Shown here: piece by piece, positions 8,391 to 13,548 of the stretch
How the letters are laid out: each line of letters begins with the position of its first letter
Numbering within the stretch: the first letter of the stretch is position 1
NCBI RefSeq assembly: GCF_002483225.1
Contig: NZ_DLHL01000045.1
Span: forward strand, 1 to 41,596
Origin: Gemmatimonas sp. UBA7669
GTDB lineage: Bacteria; Gemmatimonadota; Gemmatimonadetes; Gemmatimonadales; Gemmatimonadaceae
DNA length: 41,596 nt
Direction of reading: 5' to 3'
Notes under the pieces: model-generated
What the model was told of the DNA's origin: nothing
The model's input: only the letters and a program-made list of their open reading frames with translations
Databases searched by the model: none
Program-made: the position numbers and the translations under genes

Positions 8391-9269
8391 TCAGGGCACC
8401 AGGCGTTCGATGCGCGTGACGAGAATGCCTTCGGCACCCAAGGCACGCAGCTGCGAGATGGTGCGATAGATCGTGTCGGCGGCCACGACGGCGTGCACCG
8501 CCACGAAGGTGCCGTGATTGGCAATGTCGATGACGGTGGGACCATTGAGGCCCGGCAGCACCTCACGCACGGCCTGCAGCGCGGTGCGCGGCACGTTGGC
8601 CATGAGATAACGTTGACCACGCGCGCGAATGACCGATGCCAGCGCCGTCACGAGATCCTCCATCTCACGCGCACGCGCGACATCGCCGCCACGCGGTCCG
8701 CCCGTCGCCGTGATGAGATGCGCGCTCGAGCGCAGCACGGTGTCCACTTCGCGCAGTCCATTCACGCGCAGCGTGGAGCCCGTCGACGTGAGATCCACCA
8801 CCACATCGGCAATGCCCAAGTGCGGTGCGATTTCCGCCGCGCCCGACACCGGCACGATGTCGACCGGTCGGCCGCGTTCGGCAAAGAAGCGGCGCGCGAT
8901 GTTGGGGAACACCGTGGCCACGCGCGCCGGGGCGCCGTCCTGCCCGATGTCGTCTACCGACTTCACCCCGGCATCCTCCCGGGCTGCGACCACCAGCCGG
9001 CAGCGCCCGAAGCCGAGGTCGAGGTGCGACACGAGGTCGCGTCCCGACTCGCTCACGAGATCCCAGCCGGTCACGCCGGCGTCGGCTGCCCCGTCGGCCA
9101 CGAACTCGGGAATGTCCTGGGCCCGCACGAAAATCGCTTCGAACTCACCGCCGAGGGACGCGGTGAGGGCCCGTTCGCCGGAGGAGCGGACTTCAAGTCC
9201 GGCGTCGTTGAAGAGCTCACGGGTGTCCTCGCTGAGGCGGCCCTTGTTCGGTAACGCGATGCGCAGCAT
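8391..9269 (-). CDS. hisG: ATP phosphoribosyltransferase, long form with regulatory domain
   Basis: First enzyme of histidine synthesis, condensing ATP and PRPP to PR-ATP. The 292-residue length and the C-terminal ACT-like region (from about RYLMANVPRT to VTRIERLVP) mark the long HisG that binds histidine and is feedback-inhibited, so no HisZ is needed and none is seen. Motifs: MLRIALPNKGRLSED, DAGVTGWDLV, and the PRPP-binding DLTSTGSTLRVNGL. The ATG at 9269 is chosen because the family starts at LRIALPNKGR. No good Shine-Dalgarno sequence precedes it. It is the first structural gene of the operon, about 69 nt after the leader terminator. Confidence 0.97.
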   Translation of the reverse strand: MLRIALPNKGRLSEDTRELFNDAGLEVRSSGERALTASLGGEFEAIFVRAQDIPEFVADGAADAGVTGWDLVSESGRDLVSHLDLGFGRCRLVVAAREDAGVKSVDDIGQDGAPARVATVFPNIARRFFAERGRPVDIVPVSGAAEIAPHLGIADVVVDLTSTGSTLRVNGLREVDTVLRSSAHLITATGGPRGGDVARAREMEDLVTALASVIRARGQRYLMANVPRTALQAVREVLPGLNGPTVIDIANHGTFVAVHAVVAADTIYRTISQLRALGAEGILVTRIERLVP

Positions 9270-9337
9270 GGAGTTGGCTTCGTAGAGGTCAGAAGTACGG
9301 AACGGCGGGTCTCTCGGGGCATCCGGTGCCGGGCAAC

Positions 9338-9366
9338 AAAAAAGGCCCGTCCGAATGGACGGGCCT
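9338..9366 (-). terminator. Attenuator terminator of the his operon leader
   Basis: On the minus strand a perfect 10-bp stem (AGGCCCGTCC and GGACGGGCCT, loop ATTC; plus-strand arms 9343-9352 and 9357-9366) is followed by a run of six T. It lies between the leader peptide stop and hisG and points into hisG, so it would end transcription before the operon. Its ascending arm (9358-9365) can also pair with GACGGGTC at 9429-9436 (8 bp with one G-U), giving a candidate antiterminator. Confidence 0.88.
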
Positions 9367-9402
9367 GAGGTCGCCGTGGTTCCGGGGAGCGAACGCGATC
9401 TG

Positions 9403-9486
9403 CTACCCCATAACGCACAAGGCGCCCTGACCCGTCGGGCCATGGCCATGATGCGTATGATGGTGCGCGGAACGGAAAGCAGGCAT
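9403..9486 (-). CDS. hisL: Histidine operon leader peptide
   Basis: A 27-codon frame (ATG at 9486, TAG at 9403) in the his operon leader. Codons 8-15 read HHHTHHGH: six histidines in eight residues. It is followed 36 nt later by a Rho-independent terminator in front of hisG. This is the arrangement of ribosome-mediated attenuation: charged tRNA-His shortage stalls the ribosome on the His codons and lets the downstream antiterminator (9429-9436 with 9358-9365) form. A local hairpin GGCCC-GAC-GGGTC just after the His codons could act as the alternative 1:2 pairing. Only a weak CGGA precedes the ATG, and the predicted promoter puts transcription start within a few nucleotides of it. The leader call is confident; pairing details are inference. 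Confidence 0.88.
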   Translation of the reverse strand: MPAFRSAHHHTHHGHGPTGQGALCVMG

Positions 9487-9495
9487 AGTCCGTTG

Positions 9496-9524
9496 AGGCT
9501 AGCGCGTGGGTTCCGGGGCGTCAA
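9496..9524 (-). promoter_or_regulatory. Candidate his operon promoter
   Basis: On the minus strand, TTGACG (9519-9524) and TAGCCT (9496-9501) are separated by exactly 17 nt. The -35 box matches 5 of 6 consensus bases, the -10 only 3 of 6. The expected start is near 9489, about 3 nt before the hisL ATG, giving a leaderless or nearly leaderless leader-peptide mRNA. Confidence 0.55.
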
Positions 9525-9560
9525 GGGGACGAACCGTAGGGGACTTGGCGCCAGGGGACT

Positions 9561-9578
9561 TTGTGAATAACTTCACAA
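9561..9578. promoter_or_regulatory. Perfect CRP-type palindrome
   Basis: TTGTGAATAACTTCACAA is a perfect inverted repeat that matches TGTGA-N6-TCACA, the half-sites of CRP-family regulators. It lies between the divergent his leader and the cupredoxin gene. Its centre is about 80 nt upstream of the predicted his start and 83 nt upstream of the cupredoxin ATG. Which gene it controls, and which regulator binds, cannot be told from the sequence. Confidence 0.55.
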
Positions 9579-9580
9579 GG

Positions 9581-9598
9581 CTCGCAGGGCCCTGCGAG
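9581..9598. repeat. Perfect 18-bp palindrome
   Basis: CTCGCAGGGCCCTGCGAG reads the same on both strands. It lies 2 nt from the CRP-type site. No T-run follows on either side, so it is not a normal terminator; it may be an operator or an mRNA hairpin. A further 12-bp palindrome, GAAGAATTCTTC, lies at 9616-9627. Confidence 0.5.
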
Positions 9599-9652
9599 CA
9601 CAGGACTCTCCTGTAGAAGAATTCTTCGATTAGGCTCTGGAGGCCTCTCGAC

Positions 9653-10153
9653 ATGCGGTTTCTCGGCTTTGCGGTGGTGACGGGCGCGGCGATCCTGCTC
9701 GGCGCGTGCGGTGGTGGTGACAGTGCGACGACGGACACGGCCGCAGCGGCCGCTCCGGCGGCTGACTCGGCGCCCGCGGCGGCGGCGGCTCCGGCCGGCG
9801 CTCCGGCGGCGATCACGGGCACGACGCACACGATCAACATGGTGGGTGATGGTCAGGGCTATCGCTACGAGCCCGCGGAAATCACGATCAAGGCCGGCGA
9901 CGGCATCCGCTTCGTGATGGTCAGCGGCGGCCCGCACAACGTGGCCTTCGACCCGGCCACGCTGTCGCCGGAAGCGAAGTCGGCCCTCCTGGCCAACATG
10001 CCGGAGCAGGCTGGTGAGCTGTCGGGCAAGATGCTGCTCAACCCGGACGAGGCCTACGTGGTGTCGTTCGCGAACGTCCCGGCTGGCACGTACGACTTCT
10101 TCTGCACGCCGCACCTCGCCATGAACATGAAGGGCAAGGTCACGGTCCAGTAA
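9653..10153 (+). CDS. Plastocyanin/azurin-like cupredoxin lipoprotein
   Basis: A 166-residue exported electron carrier. The lipobox LLGAC places the lipidated Cys at residue 19. An Ala/Pro-rich linker follows (about 28-53), then a cupredoxin domain. Type I copper ligands are visible: H95 in GGPHNVAF, and C151, H154 and M159 in CTPHLAMNMKG. A GGAGG sits 8-9 nt before the ATG. The gene is transcribed away from the his operon and ends at a strong hairpin. Its likely role is periplasmic electron transfer, for example to an oxidase; the partner is unknown. Confidence 0.9.
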   Translation: MRFLGFAVVTGAAILLGACGGGDSATTDTAAAAAPAADSAPAAAAAPAGAPAAITGTTHTINMVGDGQGYRYEPAEITIKAGDGIRFVMVSGGPHNVAFDPATLSPEAKSALLANMPEQAGELSGKMLLNPDEAYVVSFANVPAGTYDFFCTPHLAMNMKGKVTVQ

Positions 10154-10176
10154 GTCGCAAGACTTCTGCAGGACCC

Positions 10177-10206
10177 GAAGGGCCGACGCACACGCGTCGG
10201 CCCTTC
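10177..10206 (+). terminator. Hairpin terminator after the cupredoxin gene
   Basis: Perfect 12-bp stem GAAGGGCCGACG / CGTCGGCCCTTC with a 6-nt loop, 23 nt after the stop. The following T-tract is weak (GTGCATTTC). Confidence 0.6.
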
Positions 10207-10228
10207 GTGCATTTCACTAGCTTTGAGC

Positions 10229-11752
10229 ATGGCGTCGTACGGCTCTGCCACGTCCCGGCCCGCGATTTCGCGCACACTCTGGTTGCGCGCCCGCACTCGC
10301 AATGCGTTGCGTCGCGGTCTGCTCATTGGCAGTGTGAGCATGCTGACCATGGTGGTCATGCTGCTGGTGCTCGTGCTCATTCCGCGGCGAGCCGATCAAG
10401 TGCTCGCAGAGGCGCTGCGCCAGGTGCCTGCCGACGCGGACACGCTGCGTTGGCTGCGCGCGCTCACTGAAGCGCGCAGCGCCGAGCAACTGGCGACGCA
10501 GCAACTCGATTCGCTGCGTGCGCGGGCGGCGCGTGAGGACTCGCTCGGCGCGCTGGTGGCGCGTGCGCGGAGCGCGCCATTGATGGAGAGTTATCGCGCG
10601 CTGGCCGAGTCGCCGGTGCTGCGCGAGGATGCGCGTGCGCAGTCGCTGTTTGTCGATATGGCGCGACTGGATACGGCGCGCGCAGCCAGCGCCGCGTTGA
10701 GTGGACCCGACGCACGGTACGCCACACTCACGCGTGAGCTGGTGGCCCGTGGCAGTGAACTGGTCGCCCGCGCCGAATCCCTGCAGGTGTCGGACAGCAT
10801 GCCGGTGGATTCGTCGGTGATCCTGGCACAGGGCGCCGCCATTCAGGCCGCCGCGTTGGCCGACTCCAATCTGTCTGCAGCCAGATCGGCGAATGCGGCG
10901 CGCGCTGAAGAGCGTGCGGCCCTGCGGGCGCAGCACAGTGTGCTGCTGCCGCCCTGGGTGATGGTGATTGCGGCAGCCGTGATTGGCGTGGCCGTTGGCA
11001 TGCTGGTGGCGCTGTGGCGCGAGTTCCGGCAGCCCGTGGTAGCCGACGCCGTGGAATTGAGTGCACGCACCGGACTGCGTGTGCTGGATGCGTCGGCCGA
11101 TCACCAGGAGGCGTGGTCGCTGCTGCACCTCCTGTTGTCGAATACCGGCGATGTCGTGCCTCAGGTGCACGTGCTGGCGCAGGAGCCGGTGTTGGCCGGT
11201 CAGGCGGCCGTGCAACTGGCCGCGGTGGCGGCGCGTGAATCGCGCGCGACGGTGCTGGTTGATGGCACCAGGCGCGGGCGCACCCTGGAACCACTGCTCG
11301 CGCAGGCGCCGCGTCGTCGCGCCGAGCACCGCGCCGAGCGTCGGCCTGATCTTGCTGATGATGCGGACTTCCTCTGGGATGACAGTCAGGCGCTGATTGT
11401 TGGTCCGGATCAGGTGGTCGATCTGTTGTGGCCGGATCGTGGTGCGCGATTGTCGGCCGTGGCCGAACCATTGCGTCGTCAGCTGGGCGGCTACGATCTG
11501 GTTGTGCTGCTGTCCGATCAGGCCGAACCGCGCACGGTGCCGGCGGTGCGTGATGTGGTGCTGGTGCTGCGCGCGGGGGTGACGCCGATAGCCTGGCTGG
11601 ACGCGGCGCTTCGGAGCCTTGTTGCGGCGGGACGTCAGCCCCGGGCGCTGGTGCTGTGGACAGGGGCGCGGCCCCTGAACTTTTCTCAGGTCATGGCCGG
11701 GGGGGGCGCGACTGCGCCGAACAGGCTGGTCGCATCGGGGCGGCCCGGCTAG
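10229..11752 (+). CDS. Wzz/BY-kinase-like polysaccharide co-polymerase with degenerate ATPase domain
   Basis: A 507-residue protein from the ATG at 10229 (a TTG two codons upstream is possible). Topology: a basic N-terminus, TM1 (GSVSMLTMVVMLLVLVLIP, about 34-52), a long Ala/Arg/Glu-rich helical periplasmic part, TM2 (PPWVMVIAAAVIGVAVGMLV, about 243-262), then a cytoplasmic domain. The segment after TM2 (FRQPVVADAVELSARTGLRVL) and the beta strands VHVLAQEP, ATVLVDGTRRGRTLEPLL and YDLVVLLSD follow the BY-kinase/ParA order. The expected Walker A GKS/T is replaced by EPVLAGQAAVQ, so ATP hydrolysis is unlikely. There is no Tyr cluster at the C-terminus. It is inferred to be a structural or regulatory partner in exopolysaccharide assembly, though no glycosyltransferases lie nearby. 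Confidence 0.6.
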   Translation: MASYGSATSRPAISRTLWLRARTRNALRRGLLIGSVSMLTMVVMLLVLVLIPRRADQVLAEALRQVPADADTLRWLRALTEARSAEQLATQQLDSLRARAAREDSLGALVARARSAPLMESYRALAESPVLREDARAQSLFVDMARLDTARAASAALSGPDARYATLTRELVARGSELVARAESLQVSDSMPVDSSVILAQGAAIQAAALADSNLSAARSANAARAEERAALRAQHSVLLPPWVMVIAAAVIGVAVGMLVALWREFRQPVVADAVELSARTGLRVLDASADHQEAWSLLHLLLSNTGDVVPQVHVLAQEPVLAGQAAVQLAAVAARESRATVLVDGTRRGRTLEPLLAQAPRRRAEHRAERRPDLADDADFLWDDSQALIVGPDQVVDLLWPDRGARLSAVAEPLRRQLGGYDLVVLLSDQAEPRTVPAVRDVVLVLRAGVTPIAWLDAALRSLVAAGRQPRALVLWTGARPLNFSQVMAGGGATAPNRLVASGRPG

Positions 11753-11762
11753 TCTCCGCAGC

Positions 11763-12197
11763 ATGTGGGCAGACACTCTGTTGGGCCTCGAACAGGGGCA
11801 TGTGCTGCGGCTCGCGGTGTGGGCGGCCGCGTGCATCGTGGGCGGAACGGCGGTGCTGGCGGCGGTCATCGTGCGCCGCATGGACGCGCCCATGCTGCGA
11901 CATTTTGGCATCCAGACGGCGGCATGGGGCGCAGTGAACGGTCTCATTGCCCTCTGGGCCTGGCGTGGTCTGACGCTGCGTGACTTTGCCGGAGCGCAGC
12001 GTCTCGTCAACTTTCTCTGGCTGAACACCGGGCTCGATATCGGGTATGCTGCGGTCGGTGTCACCCTCATGCTCACGGGGTGGCGTCTCGGGCGTCGTCT
12101 CGGACTGGTTGGTGCCGGCTTCGCCGTCTGCATCCAGGGCCTTGTACTGGCCTTGCTCGACTACCGCCTCATCGTGCTCATCGGCCCGCTGCGCTGA
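11763..12197 (+). CDS. Small multi-pass membrane protein of unknown function
   Basis: 144 residues with four predicted membrane segments: about 18-38 (AVWAAACIVGGTAVLAAVIV), 50-68 (TAAWGAVNGLIALWAW), 86-106 (NTGLDIGYAAVGVTLMLTGW) and 112-135. Short, Arg-rich loops separate them. I do not recognise a characterised family and there are no catalytic motifs. It starts 10 nt after the preceding gene, so the two may be co-transcribed. The stop codon lies within a 13-nt tandem duplication. Confidence 0.7.
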   Translation: MWADTLLGLEQGHVLRLAVWAAACIVGGTAVLAAVIVRRMDAPMLRHFGIQTAAWGAVNGLIALWAWRGLTLRDFAGAQRLVNFLWLNTGLDIGYAAVGVTLMLTGWRLGRRLGLVGAGFAVCIQGLVLALLDYRLIVLIGPLR

Positions 12198-12232
12198 ACG
12201 GTTGCCGCGAACGGTTGCCGCCTGTTTGCCGC
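12196..12232. repeat. 13-nt tandem repeat spanning a stop codon
   Basis: GAACGGTTGCCGC occurs twice in tandem (12196-12208, 12209-12221), followed by a degenerate partial copy. The first unit shares bases with the TGA stop of the membrane protein gene. Confidence 0.8.
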
Positions 12233-12253
12233 GTGGGACGCGTGCTCTTGCTC

Positions 12254-12297
12254 CGCTGATTCATCGCTGGTTTTTCGCTGATCCTTCGCTGATCCAT
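12254..12297. repeat. 11-nt tandem array before the methionine sulfoxide reductase gene
   Basis: Four units with exact 11-nt period (CGCTGATTCAT, CGCTGGTTTTT, CGCTGATCCTT, CGCTGATCCAT) end 1 nt before the ATG at 12299. They replace any recognisable Shine-Dalgarno sequence. Confidence 0.8.
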
Positions 12298-12298
12298 C

Positions 12299-12790
12299 AT
12301 GGAACCCGTCATTCCCGATCTGCGCGCGGTCCCGCGCGAAGACGCCTACCGCCAGCTGCTCGAGATGCAGTCGCTGCTGCTCGAGGGCAGCACCGACGTG
12401 ATTGCCGGCATGGCCACAACGGCCACGCTGCTGCATCACGCCTTCGGCTATCTCTGGACGGGCTTCTATCGGGTGGTGGAGCCGGGCCAGCTGTTGCGCG
12501 TGGGTCCGTATCAGGGCTCACTGGGTTGTCAGGAAATCGCCTTTGGTCGCGGCGTATGTGGAACGGCGGCGGCCGAGCGACGCACCGTGGTGGTGCCGGA
12601 CGTTCACGCCTTCCCCGGTCATATTGCCTGCGACGCGCGTTCGGCCAGCGAGATCGTCGTGCCGGTGCAGAATGCCCGGGGTGAGCTCATTGCCGTCCTC
12701 GACATCGATTCGCCGGTGCCGGACAGTTTCGGGGATGCCGATGTGGCCGGCCTCGAACAATTGGTGGCCTGGTTCGCCCGCACGGCGTAA
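12299..12790 (+). CDS. msrC: Free methionine-R-sulfoxide reductase (GAF domain)
   Basis: A 163-residue single GAF-domain enzyme that reduces free L-methionine-(R)-sulfoxide in the cytoplasm. The family pattern is well conserved: WTGFYRVV, VGPYQGSLGCQEI, GRGVCGTAA, VPDVHAFPGHIACD, SASEIVVPV. The three redox cysteines expected in this family are present at C77, C87 and C111. The start has no Shine-Dalgarno sequence but an 11-nt tandem array just upstream. It lies about 105 nt before the HD hydrolase gene on the same strand. Confidence in the enzyme call is high. Confidence 0.93.
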   Translation: MEPVIPDLRAVPREDAYRQLLEMQSLLLEGSTDVIAGMATTATLLHHAFGYLWTGFYRVVEPGQLLRVGPYQGSLGCQEIAFGRGVCGTAAAERRTVVVPDVHAFPGHIACDARSASEIVVPVQNARGELIAVLDIDSPVPDSFGDADVAGLEQLVAWFARTA

Positions 12791-12895
12791 GTTCGCGTAC
12801 ACTCGCACACGCACGACCCACACTCCGGACGGCGTGTGGCGGCGGCTGGCGCCGTCTCGGTGCCGTATCGCCTCCCTGCCCAGCACACGGGATCC

Positions 12896-13492
12896 ATGAC
12901 CGGGTACTCCGATCGGATCAACCATGCCTTCGCCTTTGCGGCGAAGCATCATGACCAGCAGGTTCGCAAGGGCACACGACTGCCCTACCTCACGCATCCG
13001 GCCAACGTGGCCATCATCCTCACGCGCTACGGCTGCAGTGAGGACACGGTGGTGGCCGGCATCCTGCACGACGTGGTGGAGGACTGCGTGCGGGAGGGCA
13101 TGACCCGCGAGATGCTCGAAGAACGCATCGGCCGCAAGTTCGGCAACACGGTGCTGAACGCCGTGCTGGCCGTGACGCAGCGCAAGCACGATGACGACGG
13201 CATTGAGTTGTCGTCGGACGATCGCAAGGCGGATTATCTCGAACGACTGGGCCGCGCCGACGGCGAAGCGCTCTGGGTGTGTGCGGCCGACAAGCTGCAC
13301 AACGCCAACAGTGTGCTGTCCGATCTGCGTCGCACGGCCTTCCCCGAAACGGTGTGGGGACGTTTTGCCGCCGGCCGCGAAGGCACGGTGCGCTGGTACC
13401 GCCGTGTGGTCGACCGCCTGCGCGAAGTCGGCTTTCACGCGCCCATTGTCGATGAGCTCGAGGCCGCGGCGCTGGGGCTCGAGCAGGCCTGA
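12896..13492 (+). CDS. SpoT-type HD-domain hydrolase (small alarmone hydrolase-like)
   Basis: A 198-residue single-domain HD protein. The sequence RKGTRLPYLTHPANVAIIL (H34), the HD pair H58-D59 followed by E62-D63 in GILHDVVED, and D132 in ADKLHNANSVLSD match the (p)ppGpp hydrolase half of SpoT and the Mesh1-like small alarmone hydrolases. There is no synthetase, TGS or ACT domain. The likely role is hydrolysis of (p)ppGpp or a related nucleotide (NADPH has been described for Mesh1), but the substrate cannot be read from sequence. The ATG at 12896 is chosen because homology starts there; a GTG at 12836 is in frame. The stop lies inside a 13-nt tandem repeat. Confidence 0.8.
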   Translation: MTGYSDRINHAFAFAAKHHDQQVRKGTRLPYLTHPANVAIILTRYGCSEDTVVAGILHDVVEDCVREGMTREMLEERIGRKFGNTVLNAVLAVTQRKHDDDGIELSSDDRKADYLERLGRADGEALWVCAADKLHNANSVLSDLRRTAFPETVWGRFAAGREGTVRWYRRVVDRLREVGFHAPIVDELEAAALGLEQA

Positions 13493-13518
13493 GCCATTGG
13501 CCTGAGCCATTGGCCTGA
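13484..13518. repeat. 13-nt tandem repeat spanning a stop codon
   Basis: GGCCTGAGCCATT is repeated twice and followed by GGCCTGAGC. The first unit contains the TGA stop of the HD hydrolase gene; because 13 is not a multiple of three, the extra copies carry TGA in other frames. Confidence 0.8.
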
Positions 13519-13548
13519 GCTGTTACCAACTCACCGGAGATTCGCCTC

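Noticed and set aside
9403..9486. Chance His-rich frame
   Set aside because: Position directly upstream of the his operon terminator and hisG, with a valid start, stop and promoter, makes a leader peptide far more likely.
10217..12133. 638-codon open frame antisense to the Wzz-like gene and its neighbour
   Set aside because: Arg/His/Gln-rich, no recognisable domain, and fully overlaps well-supported genes; long antisense frames are common in GC-rich DNA.
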